A DNA stretch of 64,000 bases, from positions 1 through 64,000 of the IMG/VR virus record IMGVR_UViG_3300042691_020932; one strand, 5' to 3'. This document shows positions 18,034-26,733 of the stretch, piece after piece. This DNA is from a virus. Position numbers and translations under genes: made by a program. The stretch's first letter is position 1; the number at the start of each line of letters is the position of its first letter. A model generated the notes under the pieces. It was not told where the DNA came from, made no database searches, and saw only the letters and a program-made list of their open reading frames with translations.

Positions 18034-19746
18034 TTAATTACAGTTCCAACGACGAAGTGCTTTATTAATTCTTGAATCAGGATCTCTTGCAGTTTCTGCG
18101 GATGTGAGTCTTTTTTTCATTCCAGACATACGACTACAAAAAGACTTGCGGCGGTTTGCTCTTTTACCCTCTGGATTTTTTTCTGTTACTGCAGTTTGAA
18201 GTTTTGAACCTGGATTTTCCCTACGATATGCTTTAACTGCCGCTGGACTTAATCCATCAGTTTTATCTTTGCGATTTACTTTCTGCCAATCTTCATCAAT
18301 TTCAACTTCTTCGCCCATTGGTCTTACATAATTTCTATTTGGTCCTAGTTTGGCGACACTGCCCCCCTGAGGTCCAAAAGTCTGAATAAGTGGTTGTCCT
18401 GGTTGAATTTCTGAAACAGCATGATGTACAACTATCGAACCTGGATAAACTTTTTGAATTTCATCATTGATTTCTTTTCTGGATGGGGTCTTCACTTGGG
18501 GGAAAAACATTTTAAGTGAATAATATTTTCCTCTCCAGGAAAGAGTTGCTGCAATGACATTCCCAGTTTGAGATTGGAGTCTTGTTGCCTCATTCATTTG
18601 AGATTTAAATCCTTTGATTGGATCTGGTTTAATTACATCCATAACTTCAATGAAAGTTTTCCCATTTAAGTCTTCTATTGTTTGTTCTGGTACACAATTT
18701 GGAACTGCTTTTTTACCCTTCTTTTTCATTCCAACTTGCTTATACCCAGACCAACAATCCTCATCAACTTCATGCTCTCCACTATCAAGGTAATCTGCTG
18801 CAGTGTCAATATAATCTGCTGCCTTTGTAATCTTTGATTGGACCCATGCCTCAATATTTCCCTCACCCTTTCCAACTTTTGCTTGCAATCTTTTCACAGC
18901 ATTCGTAATAGTTTGGAGTTCTCCACGAGCCATAGAGTATTCTTCATCCTTAACAGAAACCTTGTCCCATGCCTTCTCTCCATATGAACACTGAGATCTT
19001 GACTCTCTTTTATCGCACAGTGGGCAATATCTTTCTTCTTCTTTCACGATTTCCTCCGATTTGGTTCCCCAGTTTGCAGCACCAACTTTGCGACATTTCA
19101 CAAGTGCCCCAGATGCATATGCACTAGGCCAGACGGAGTATCTTGACTTTACTTTATTGTAGCAAGCATCCTTTTCGCCACTACCTTTACCTGGTTTGTC
19201 CTTTACTTCTTGTAAGTCCATTTCTTCAGTTCTAACATTTGTTGGTTTTGCCCCACTAGATTTCTGTGGTTGATTTGGGTCTTGAATATTCTTTCTACGT
19301 CTTGCTGCTTCTTCCTCACCTGCCGAAAGTGACCTTTTCATTTTAGAACTTCCGCACTTTGGAGTGGAAGTTTGTCCGGGTTGGCGAGCGCATGGTTTAC
19401 CTGCCCATTTTCCGCCAAGTTGAACCCACCCCTTTTTATTGTCAGATGACTTTGACTTGCCAAACCAATCATGCAAACCTTCATCACCGGATTTAGTTTC
19501 TTCCTTTACATCTTTAAATTTTTTATGATGCTTTTTAGCATCTGCCTCCATTTTTTTCAGACGAGTGTAATAGTCTGGTATTTCATCTAGATGTTGAAGA
19601 GCAATATCCATTGCAAGTTCATGATCTCTTGTATGTTCATGCTCAATAGGTTCTCCCATATCAAGTTGCTTCTGTATGAAAGAAACATCAAGACGATGCT
19701 TCTTTGCAATTTGTTCAACCGTTTTATAGGACTTCAATTTTGGCAT
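18034..19746 (-). CDS. Mosaic Cys/Lys-rich protein of several small domains (570 aa)
   Basis: An unusual 570-residue protein between gp16 and gp17. Visible modules: an N-terminal helical part (about 1-80) with HEHTRDHELAMDIALQHLDE, like DUF5661 as I remember it; GGKWAGKPCARQPG with further Cys (about 105-150); KDACYNKVKSRYSVWPSAYA (about 190-215); a CPLC pair (about 238); ARGELQTITNAVKRLQ (about 270-290); a domain shared with the capsid-targeted 106-residue protein (about 385-450); and a C-terminal DGLSPAAVKAYRRENPG ... RRKSFCSRM module resembling DUF6321. It looks like a string of independent, basic, metal- or nucleic-acid-binding modules. Function unknown; a packaged internal protein or polyprotein is possible. 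Confidence 0.85.
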   Translation of the reverse strand: MPKLKSYKTVEQIAKKHRLDVSFIQKQLDMGEPIEHEHTRDHELAMDIALQHLDEIPDYYTRLKKMEADAKKHHKKFKDVKEETKSGDEGLHDWFGKSKSSDNKKGWVQLGGKWAGKPCARQPGQTSTPKCGSSKMKRSLSAGEEEAARRRKNIQDPNQPQKSSGAKPTNVRTEEMDLQEVKDKPGKGSGEKDACYNKVKSRYSVWPSAYASGALVKCRKVGAANWGTKSEEIVKEEERYCPLCDKRESRSQCSYGEKAWDKVSVKDEEYSMARGELQTITNAVKRLQAKVGKGEGNIEAWVQSKITKAADYIDTAADYLDSGEHEVDEDCWSGYKQVGMKKKGKKAVPNCVPEQTIEDLNGKTFIEVMDVIKPDPIKGFKSQMNEATRLQSQTGNVIAATLSWRGKYYSLKMFFPQVKTPSRKEINDEIQKVYPGSIVVHHAVSEIQPGQPLIQTFGPQGGSVAKLGPNRNYVRPMGEEVEIDEDWQKVNRKDKTDGLSPAAVKAYRRENPGSKLQTAVTEKNPEGKRANRRKSFCSRMSGMKKRLTSAETARDPDSRINKALRRWNCN

Positions 19747-19768
19747 TTAACTGCAGAACATCTTTTTA

Positions 19769-19776
19769 TATTTATT
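19769..19776 (-). promoter_or_regulatory. Late promoter (AATAAATA) for the 570-residue gene and gp17
   Basis: Minus-strand AATAAATA followed by TAAAAAG, 23 bases upstream of the ATG at 19746. Confidence 0.7.
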
Positions 19777-19777
19777 A

Positions 19778-20209
19778 TTATAAATCTCCCTGAGTCTGCT
19801 GCTTCAATAGTTTCGCTAGTTCTGCAGTTGAACCTACAAAAAGAGCATTATTTACTGTAGTTGGACCTTTACCAATCTTTTCCTCTTCAATATCTTTAAG
19901 TTTCTTTTGAAGATCCATTAACTTATCGGTAGCATCTGCAACATTCTTAATCAACTGACCCGCAACTTCATATGCCCTTGGCATTTCACTTTCTTGTGCT
20001 AATTCTAAAATTCCGTTGATTGCCTCTTGACCTTTTTCTATGATTGAATATAAGTTTCCTCTCGTATATTCATAATCCTTTTTAACATCATCCATTGCTG
20101 AAGATATTTTTTCAAACTTCTCTACTTCGGATTTATTGTCAATAGGTACTATTTCACTATCAACATTGAAAGCATCGTTCAACTTGTCGAATTTTTTTGT
20201 CATTTTCAT
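19778..20209 (-). CDS. 16: gp16 terminase small subunit
   Basis: Recognises DNA and stimulates the gp17 motor. It has 143 residues (T4 164). The central helices DYEYTRGNLYSIIEKGQEAI and SEMPRAYEVAGQLIKNV are the family core. It overlaps the gp15 stop by four bases (ATGA). A second in-frame ATG two codons downstream is equally usable. Confidence 0.9.
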   Translation of the reverse strand: MKMTKKFDKLNDAFNVDSEIVPIDNKSEVEKFEKISSAMDDVKKDYEYTRGNLYSIIEKGQEAINGILELAQESEMPRAYEVAGQLIKNVADATDKLMDLQKKLKDIEEEKIGKGPTTVNNALFVGSTAELAKLLKQQTQGDL

Positions 20210-21207
20210 GCTACACTACCACTGAATCCAAAATCATCTCCTTCTTCTACTAGAGCATTATCTGCATCAGTAATTGATTTAATAGGAGCTCCTGCTAGAT
20301 GTGAAGTTATAGTTGTATTATCTTTTCCTCTTTCCACCGTTATTGTATTGCCAGATTTTGCTTTGACATACAACTCTTCTCCTTCCAAGTCAATATAAGT
20401 ATCGACCGAGATTGAAGATGCATTATTTACTTCAATTACAAAATCTCCAGTTCCAATATCATTAGTTAAGTTTGTTAAAATAGTTCCAGTATAATTTCTA
20501 ATAGCTCTAGGTTCCGCAGAATATACAATATCTCTAGATGGAGTTGTTGTATAATCTCCAGCAATATATCCAACAGAAGACTTTTTGATAATATCCTTGG
20601 TTGCGGAGGAAAGTGGTCCAAATAGATATGTTTTTGCAGTAAATCTTAGTGTATAAATCAAAACCCTTCTTGTATTAAAATCACCCTCATAATCATCCTG
20701 CATCGTAATATTCTCAAGAATTACAGGAATATCTCTTTTTTCATTAATCGTATCAACCAGATTAACTGTCATAGTGTATGCTGGTTGAAAGTATGGTAAA
20801 ATTTGCTCTACAATTTGAAGTGCATCGTCATTGAGTTTTGACATAATACTTAATTCAAATTGCATATTATATGGGACGGGTAAATATGCCTTTTTAATTT
20901 CAGTCCCATCTTGTGCTGATTTTTCAGTAAAATATTGAGTAGTTGTGGATTTTCTAGTCGAATCATATGTTAATCCAGTAAATTCAAATGACATTCTTGG
21001 TAATGTAATTTGAACTGGTTTATTGAGATTTGGTGATTGGTTTAATCTTGCAAGGAATTTTTGAGTTGGCCCATATGCCAAAGGAACTTTAATTACACTA
21101 ACTACCTGGTCTGAATTATTTGTATGTCTAATTTCTATATTATTAAATAAAGAACCAAAAGAAATTACAGTCCTTCTTAATATTTCGTTGTAAAAATATT
21201 CAAACAT
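20206..21207 (-). CDS. 15: gp15 tail completion / sheath terminator protein
   Basis: Hexameric cap of the tail that joins it to the neck. The N-terminus MFEYFYNEILRRTVISFGSL and the central QIVEQILPYFQPAYTMTVNL match T4 gp15 closely. The protein has 333 residues against 272 in T4; the extra part is a C-terminal beta-rich domain (about residues 225-310) with a short STDTYIDLEGEELYV-like segment resembling those in the giant 4028-residue protein. It has a late promoter 43 bases upstream. Confidence 0.93.
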   Translation of the reverse strand: MFEYFYNEILRRTVISFGSLFNNIEIRHTNNSDQVVSVIKVPLAYGPTQKFLARLNQSPNLNKPVQITLPRMSFEFTGLTYDSTRKSTTTQYFTEKSAQDGTEIKKAYLPVPYNMQFELSIMSKLNDDALQIVEQILPYFQPAYTMTVNLVDTINEKRDIPVILENITMQDDYEGDFNTRRVLIYTLRFTAKTYLFGPLSSATKDIIKKSSVGYIAGDYTTTPSRDIVYSAEPRAIRNYTGTILTNLTNDIGTGDFVIEVNNASSISVDTYIDLEGEELYVKAKSGNTITVERGKDNTTITSHLAGAPIKSITDADNALVEEGDDFGFSGSVA

Positions 21208-21250
21208 GATACTGAGTTGTGGTATTACTATTTAACAATCTGTTGAAGAC

Positions 21251-21258
21251 TATTTATC
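21251..21258 (-). promoter_or_regulatory. Late promoter of gp15 (GATAAATA)
   Basis: Minus-strand GATAAATA in the 54-base gap between gp14 and gp15, 44 bases upstream of the gp15 ATG. Confidence 0.68.
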
Positions 21259-21261
21259 TCT

Positions 21262-22680
21262 TTATGGCATTCCAAATGGATTAACTTCACTGAAGTCTAT
21301 AATTTGATCTGCCTCGTCCTCAATCTCATTATTTGCAGCATACCCATCATCTGCAATTCTAACATAATCATCAACTGTCTTTAAATAGTACGATGCACTA
21401 GATGCAGATCCTACTATGTTCTCTCCGACAGTGAACTTACCGGTAATTTGAGATACTTGAAGAACTCTGGTCGTAGAGTTCCAAGATTTTACTCTTGCAG
21501 TTGTACTACTTGATGAACCAACAACAACTTCATTTAAAACAAAGTTTCCTGTAGACGTTAGGATTGGATTTCCTATCGTGATTGTAGGAGCAATTGTATA
21601 TCCTGCACCTGCGTTAGTGATGCGAATGGAAGTAATTGAGCCTCCTGTAGAAACAACTGCTGTCGCTGCCGCAGATACTGTAGAAACTCCAGTGAACGTA
21701 ATCGTTGGTGGAGTTATATAACCAGAACCACCATTAGTTACTGTAATTATTCCAACAACACCACTTCCTATGGAAGCGATACCAGTAGCTCCTTTTCCAC
21801 CACCACCTATAAATCTTACTCCAGGGGCAACTGTATATCCAAATCCGGGGTTTGTAATCTCTACACTTTGTACCGAAGATGCATTTGGTGAAACATTTTG
21901 GTTACATACAACAATATCATCAATCATTAATGCAACTGCAACTGCAGTTTTTCCTCCTGGCGGTGAGGATGATATTCCAACAGTTGGGGTAATAGTGTAT
22001 CCCCCACCTCTATTAGTAACTTGAATATATCTAACTCCACCATTAACTACTGATGCCAATGCGGTTGCAGTGACTCCCGCACCAACCATTGTTAAATTAA
22101 ACACATTTCCAATAGGATTTTTATCTCCATCAACTGAATCAGTACCACTAACAAGACCATCTATTTCATCAATATCAGTGTCAATAAGTTCATCCTCATA
22201 TCTAAACAGTTCGCACTTAAGTTGATATGTATAAAGACCTTGAAGTTGATAAAATGGTTTTTCGTGCTCTACAAATTTAATTTCAAATAATCTATTACCC
22301 AATGGAAAATAAATTAAATCACCTTCTTTTGGTCTTGATGATAATTTGATATTTGTTTGGTTTTGAATAAGTGGTGAAATATAGTTTTTAAATCTTTCTC
22401 TTGAAATTATCAAATTGACTTCATTTAAAGCCTGAATTCCAAACTTTGAAAGGATTGTTGTGTTGTCACCATATCCTTCATAGTTGTCTATGTAAGCTTC
22501 TATTGGATATGCATTATTAAATTCAGATTCAATAACTTCTCTAATAACTGTTTTTTCTGTAATAAAACTTCTTGGAATATAATGCACGTCAATGCCATAC
22601 ATCCTAAGTTGTTCGTTAATCAAGTCCTGGATAAGCCCTTGTTCTGATTTTGAACCTTGCTGAAAAAATGGATTTAACAT
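21262..22680 (-). CDS. 14: gp14 neck protein with inserted GGxGY repeat domain
   Basis: Neck protein linking head and tail. Residues 1-176 (FFQQGSKSEQGLIQDLINEQ onward, with a RSFITEKTVIREV segment) and a short C-terminal tail carry the gp14 family. Total length is 472 against 256 in T4. The added part, about residues 195-385, is built from three or four repeats of the form V-x-I-T-N-x-G-x-G-Y-T-x-x-P-T-x-x-I. The same repeat occurs in gp8, the 834-residue protein and the 4028-residue protein. It starts four bases after the gp13 stop. Confidence 0.9.
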   Translation of the reverse strand: MLNPFFQQGSKSEQGLIQDLINEQLRMYGIDVHYIPRSFITEKTVIREVIESEFNNAYPIEAYIDNYEGYGDNTTILSKFGIQALNEVNLIISRERFKNYISPLIQNQTNIKLSSRPKEGDLIYFPLGNRLFEIKFVEHEKPFYQLQGLYTYQLKCELFRYEDELIDTDIDEIDGLVSGTDSVDGDKNPIGNVFNLTMVGAGVTATALASVVNGGVRYIQVTNRGGGYTITPTVGISSSPPGGKTAVAVALMIDDIVVCNQNVSPNASSVQSVEITNPGFGYTVAPGVRFIGGGGKGATGIASIGSGVVGIITVTNGGSGYITPPTITFTGVSTVSAAATAVVSTGGSITSIRITNAGAGYTIAPTITIGNPILTSTGNFVLNEVVVGSSSSTTARVKSWNSTTRVLQVSQITGKFTVGENIVGSASSASYYLKTVDDYVRIADDGYAANNEIEDEADQIIDFSEVNPFGMP

Positions 22681-22683
22681 ATC

Positions 22684-23538
22684 TTACCCAATCATGTCGA
22701 ATGGTGGAAGTTCGTATGTATTCGACATCTTTTCCATCAAAATATCAATTTCTTTCTGGGCGTCTTCATACATTTGTCTTCCATTTAATTCAACTCCACC
22801 TGGAAGTTTAACACCAGTAAATTTCATCATATTTTGCCCCCACTGTCTCTTAATTAGTGAGGTTAGATATGGTTTTAAGAAAGAATCGTTCCAGACCCTT
22901 GAATAATCATTTGGGTCTAAAGTTGAGTAACAATCAATGATGATAAACTCACCTTCTCTAACCGAAGACCAATCAATATCCAAATATAGTCTATCTTGTC
23001 TTTTGTTGAATCTGATTTGCTTCTGAGTGTTTAGTAAAAAATCCAAGTCTTCCAAGTAAGTTTTAACCATTGCATAACTTAATAACTCAACTGCACCCCA
23101 ATAGTAAACATCATTCAAAAATAGTTGATATTTTACACTAAACATATTATGTGTTATAGTGTTTGCTCCATCAAAAGTAAAAATTTTATTAATTCCAATT
23201 ATATTAGGTGGAACTTGAAGATAGTTACTATTCTCATAGTAATTGAAAGTCGTTGAAGTTCCTGAAATATTTGTTGTTACGCTAGTGCTTGCTATACCAA
23301 CACCATTTTCTATTCCACCAGAGTGCCCTGCTCTTCCTCTATCAATATCACTCTGAGTTAGTTTGTACTTATAGAATGTTGGATATACCCCATCAAAATG
23401 CCTTTCTTGAAAAAACTGAATAGCATCATCTACCAAATCTTCAATTTGCTCGTCAGCAACGTTTATTTCTAAAACTGGCGCTCCCAGTTTTCTTTTACAA
23501 TAATCTATTAATTCTTGTCTAGTAGATGGTTGCGCCAT
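22684..23538 (-). CDS. 13: gp13 neck protein
   Basis: Head completion/neck protein with gp14. It has 284 residues (T4 309). Family segments: TRQELIDYCKRKLGAPVLEINVA at the start, DDAIQFFQERHFDG, and the central YLQVPPNIIGINKIF. It is preceded by a CATAAATA late promoter shared with gp14. Confidence 0.93.
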   Translation of the reverse strand: MAQPSTRQELIDYCKRKLGAPVLEINVADEQIEDLVDDAIQFFQERHFDGVYPTFYKYKLTQSDIDRGRAGHSGGIENGVGIASTSVTTNISGTSTTFNYYENSNYLQVPPNIIGINKIFTFDGANTITHNMFSVKYQLFLNDVYYWGAVELLSYAMVKTYLEDLDFLLNTQKQIRFNKRQDRLYLDIDWSSVREGEFIIIDCYSTLDPNDYSRVWNDSFLKPYLTSLIKRQWGQNMMKFTGVKLPGGVELNGRQMYEDAQKEIDILMEKMSNTYELPPFDMIG

Positions 23539-23555
23539 TATTCAGTCTTTTTAAA

Positions 23556-23563
23556 TATTTATG
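23556..23563 (-). promoter_or_regulatory. Late promoter of gp13-gp14 (CATAAATA)
   Basis: Minus-strand CATAAATA 18 bases upstream of the gp13 ATG, just after the stop of a 55-codon gene. Confidence 0.7.
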
Positions 23564-23569
23564 AATATG

Positions 23570-23737
23570 CTAAACCCATTTTGAAACAACTTCTTGTTGC
23601 TTCAAATATAACTTTATGTACGATTTTGAATATTCTTTAAGAGTTTCTAAATCATTAATACTATCAATATCTCTAGCAAGTTTTTCATATTCAAACATTT
23701 TATTGATGTCCTCTAAGACTATTTTATTTGGATCCAT
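23570..23737 (-). CDS. Small hypothetical protein (55 aa)
   Basis: A 55-residue open frame starting MDPNKIVLEDINKMFEYEKL and ending in VVSKWV. It is mostly helical and has no family that I recognise. It overlaps the end of the 75-residue gene by 14 bases and fills the gap before the gp13 late promoter, the arrangement of a genuine coupled gene. Confidence 0.55.
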   Translation of the reverse strand: MDPNKIVLEDINKMFEYEKLARDIDSINDLETLKEYSKSYIKLYLKQQEVVSKWV

Positions 23738-23951
23738 CAATTAAACTCCTTAGTAAATTTTTAATGTCAGTTAAATCATCTTTCATATCACTCACATCAG
23801 ATTCTAACTTTTTTACGCGATTTGCCTCATTTTCTTTTATCTGTTTCAATTTCATATAATTATTGTATTCTTTCATATCAATGTTTAAAATTGCTTGTGT
23901 ATTTTGATCTCTAACCAAATTATTATAATCTTTTACTTTAAGGTAGTCCAT
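23724..23951 (-). CDS. Small coiled-coil hypothetical protein (75 aa)
   Basis: A 75-residue charged protein whose second half (VKKLESDVSDMKDDLTDIKNLL) has a clear heptad pattern, predicting a coiled coil. It lies two bases after the stop of the 834-residue structural gene and upstream of the 55-residue gene and gp13. Function unknown; a small scaffold or chaperone for tail assembly would fit the context. Confidence 0.7.
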   Translation of the reverse strand: MDYLKVKDYNNLVRDQNTQAILNIDMKEYNNYMKLKQIKENEANRVKKLESDVSDMKDDLTDIKNLLRSLIDGSK

Positions 23952-23952
23952 A

Positions 23953-26457
23953 TCATGCTAAACAAATAACTCTCAAATCTTTTACTCTTGGGGGGAAAGC
24001 TTGATTTGTGCCAGCACCTATTAATTTAATGCTAACATATTTAAAAGAAGGTAATTTTGAAATACTGAATTCATGATCTTTAAAAACAAGTTCATGACTT
24101 TCATATCCAAGAACATCTGTTTTTTGAACTTTTTCATCTGAAGTTCCATCACTGGATGCTCTAAAAAGATCGATATCAGAGGCAAATCTGTTAGAATAAC
24201 CTGGGAAAGGATAATAAATCAATTCTTCATTAGGATTATTTTTGATAGCATATAAACATCTTAAATCACTGTACTCATTAATATATGCAGAAACTAGAAC
24301 TTTTATAGAAGTTGCTGGAATTTCTAGTTGAATAGGATTTGTAGCATATACAAATGATGATGGGTCATCATTTAGATTTGAAACTCTATCATCAGCTGCG
24401 TAGTTTTGGATAGGGTTATTAATTCTATTAGTCACAAAAATCATTGAAGTTCTATCTAAGTCAATAACAGGAGAAATAAATCTATTTGTTGTTTCTAAAA
24501 ATAAATTAACTGTTAATGATTTATTTCCGAAAAAGTCGCTACTCGTTTCTAGGAACTGAGTTTCATTTTCTTTAGAACAAATTAATCTTGGTGAATCGAA
24601 ATAATTATTTTTATTCAAGTCAATTTCTTCAAATCCCTGGTCTAAGAATGAAGATTCTAAACCATCCACACTTGTTCCGGATACTGTTCTAACTCTAGCA
24701 GAAACATCAGTTCCATTTAAAGTAAGTGCCTGAATTAGTGGTCTTGCAACTTCAAATTGAATATTTTGAGTTGCTGTTATTTTATTTCCACCAGTTAGTT
24801 TTGTATCATTAATGAATAATTTTGGAAATGAAACTCCTACGCTTCTATCGACTTGTCCTTGTGGTAACGCTGCCGTTTTTCCTGATGAAGATGTGTCAAT
24901 CTTTATTGTATAATAATCAAAATCTATAGAATCTGTAATCGTAGAATCCTGAAGTGTATGTGTTTTATTGATTCTTCGCAGAGAGATTCCATTTAATTCA
25001 TATTTAAATACTTGAGTTCCTGCAGTATAACTAAAAGCATTAGTTTGATCTATTTCTCTTGTTATTCCTGTTAATCTATTTCCAACTATTCCTTGATATG
25101 CAAGAATTTCCCTACCGATCATCAAATATCCAGGATTTGTGCTACTAATACCAACATTCTCAAATATTCCAAAGTTAGTGGTTGAATCTACAATAAGATC
25201 TGCTGTAGAAGTTTTATCATAATTTCCTTGCAACTTGACTGGTTTAATGTCTGGCAAAACGTCCCTTATTACTACGTTATTTTCTTCAGCGTGCATTCCA
25301 TGATTTCTGTGATTTACTTTTATATGTAAACCATCAGATTCGATTTCAATTCCATCAGTTTGAATAAAGACTCCTCCACTATTTAAGAAGGTCGTTATTC
25401 CTGAACTATTAATATACTGGACCGTATTTCCCACACCAGTTACAAAGTCGCCTTGAACGTTATCTAGGATTAATTCGTTTATTCCCGATAACGTTTGAAC
25501 TGACAAGAGCATATTTACACCAATATCATTTTGTCCGAGTTGTGATATTGTAAGTACATCTCCGTCACTATATCCAGTTCCTCCGTTAGATATTGTCGCA
25601 GCAACTGCTACTCCATCAGTTATTGTTATATCTACAGTTGCATTTTTTCCTTGTCCGGTGATGCTTGTCAAAGCAATGCCAGTATAAACTAAACTACCTG
25701 CAGATGGAGTGTATCCAATTCCTGGATTAATGATCGTTAAGTTTCCAGAAGCAATACCGGCAGAATCTACATAATTGCCTGACGCATTACTCCCCAACTG
25801 AATAATAGTATTTCCTAATTTTAAATTATTATCTTGAACTGTGCTTCCCAAACCAACTCTAATTCTTTTTGAGTTGAATTCGAGTGGATTTGGAATCAAA
25901 GTTGCAATTTGACCGTTTGCTCTACTTAAATCTGGATTATAAAAATTAAAATCTCCGAAAGCAGTTGTAAAATTAGCTCTATAAAGAGTAAATTTTAAAT
26001 CCTCATATCCACTTTCTGTCCAAGTAGATCCATTTTGAGATTTAAACAATCCGCCGGATAATGGTTGTTTAGTAACTAAAACTTGCTTGGATTCTAGACC
26101 ATTTAAACTAGTAACATCAACTTCATTTAATCTAGAAACCCAAAGACTATAAGTTGGTAGATTCGCTAAAACAACTAGTGCATGAAATTTTTTTCCAGGC
26201 AAATATACTGGAGATGGAAAAGTGACTCTAGTTGGTATAGATGCATCGGCGGAAACTTGAATATTTTTGGGGTTAAGTACAACCTCACTAAAAGGAAAAA
26301 CTTTTTGTGTTGGTAGACCAAGTTCCATTGGTCTAAGTTGAACTGTAACTGGAAGTTTTTTATCTTTCTCTGCAAAATACAAGTCTACTGAAGTAACAAA
26401 AACTCCGGCATCGTTATCAACATAAAATGATTGAGCTAATGGATCTACAACTTTCAT
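23953..26457 (-). CDS. Large virion structural protein, baseplate/fibre module (834 aa)
   Basis: The N-terminus (MKVVDPLAQSFYVDNDAGVF, then SVDLYFAEKDKKLPVTVQLR and PLSGGLFKSQNGSTW) is a layout that I associate with conserved cyanophage virion structural proteins near gp8. Residues about 225-300 hold two GxGY-type repeats (IINPGIGYTPSAG, ISNGGTGYSDGD). The C-terminal part has LRCLYAIKNNPNEELIYYPFPGY. Its place, after the S74 protein and before the neck genes, suggests a baseplate or fibre-attachment role, but the exact T4 counterpart is not clear. Confidence 0.85.
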   Translation of the reverse strand: MKVVDPLAQSFYVDNDAGVFVTSVDLYFAEKDKKLPVTVQLRPMELGLPTQKVFPFSEVVLNPKNIQVSADASIPTRVTFPSPVYLPGKKFHALVVLANLPTYSLWVSRLNEVDVTSLNGLESKQVLVTKQPLSGGLFKSQNGSTWTESGYEDLKFTLYRANFTTAFGDFNFYNPDLSRANGQIATLIPNPLEFNSKRIRVGLGSTVQDNNLKLGNTIIQLGSNASGNYVDSAGIASGNLTIINPGIGYTPSAGSLVYTGIALTSITGQGKNATVDITITDGVAVAATISNGGTGYSDGDVLTISQLGQNDIGVNMLLSVQTLSGINELILDNVQGDFVTGVGNTVQYINSSGITTFLNSGGVFIQTDGIEIESDGLHIKVNHRNHGMHAEENNVVIRDVLPDIKPVKLQGNYDKTSTADLIVDSTTNFGIFENVGISSTNPGYLMIGREILAYQGIVGNRLTGITREIDQTNAFSYTAGTQVFKYELNGISLRRINKTHTLQDSTITDSIDFDYYTIKIDTSSSGKTAALPQGQVDRSVGVSFPKLFINDTKLTGGNKITATQNIQFEVARPLIQALTLNGTDVSARVRTVSGTSVDGLESSFLDQGFEEIDLNKNNYFDSPRLICSKENETQFLETSSDFFGNKSLTVNLFLETTNRFISPVIDLDRTSMIFVTNRINNPIQNYAADDRVSNLNDDPSSFVYATNPIQLEIPATSIKVLVSAYINEYSDLRCLYAIKNNPNEELIYYPFPGYSNRFASDIDLFRASSDGTSDEKVQKTDVLGYESHELVFKDHEFSISKLPSFKYVSIKLIGAGTNQAFPPRVKDLRVICLA

Positions 26458-26477
26458 TTTCTTGTGATTTTTTTTTA

Positions 26478-26732
26478 TTATTTATTTTGCTTAAGCAAAT
26501 CTATTTCCATTTTCAATTCTTTAACCGCCTCTATCAAAACAGGAATCAATTGTTTATAGTCAACTGACAAATATCCACTCTCTTCTACATTTACCATCTC
26601 AGGAAATTCTTTTTGAAGTTCCTGAGCTATGACACCATATTCAAAACCAGTTTTTCCTGTCAAATCTTTCATTTTGTCGTTCCATTCATAATATTTGCCA
26701 TTGATATTGGATAATTTATTTAAATACTTCAT
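26478..26732 (-). CDS. C-terminal part of an S74 intramolecular chaperone domain as a separate frame (84 aa)
   Basis: The 84 residues (NGKYYEWNDKM, GFEYGVIAQELQKEFPEMV, GYLSVDYKQLIPVLIEAVKE) are the C-terminal two thirds of a peptidase S74 (endosialidase-type) chaperone domain, which trimerises tail fibres and then cleaves itself off. The N-terminal part (SDVRLKQNIVSI) ends the upstream 575-residue protein. The two frames are separated by one base (TAA A ATG), in the +1 relation. Either this is a genuine split gene, helped by its own TATAAATA promoter inside the upstream gene, or one base is gained or lost in a T6 run. Confidence 0.75.
   Translation of the reverse strand: MKYLNKLSNINGKYYEWNDKMKDLTGKTGFEYGVIAQELQKEFPEMVNVEESGYLSVDYKQLIPVLIEAVKELKMEIDLLKQNK
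26479..26486 (-). promoter_or_regulatory. Late promoter (AATAAATA) of the 834-residue gene
   Basis: Minus-strand AATAAATA 22 bases upstream of the ATG at 26457, overlapping the stop of the S74 fragment. Confidence 0.68.
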
Positions 26733-26733
26733 T

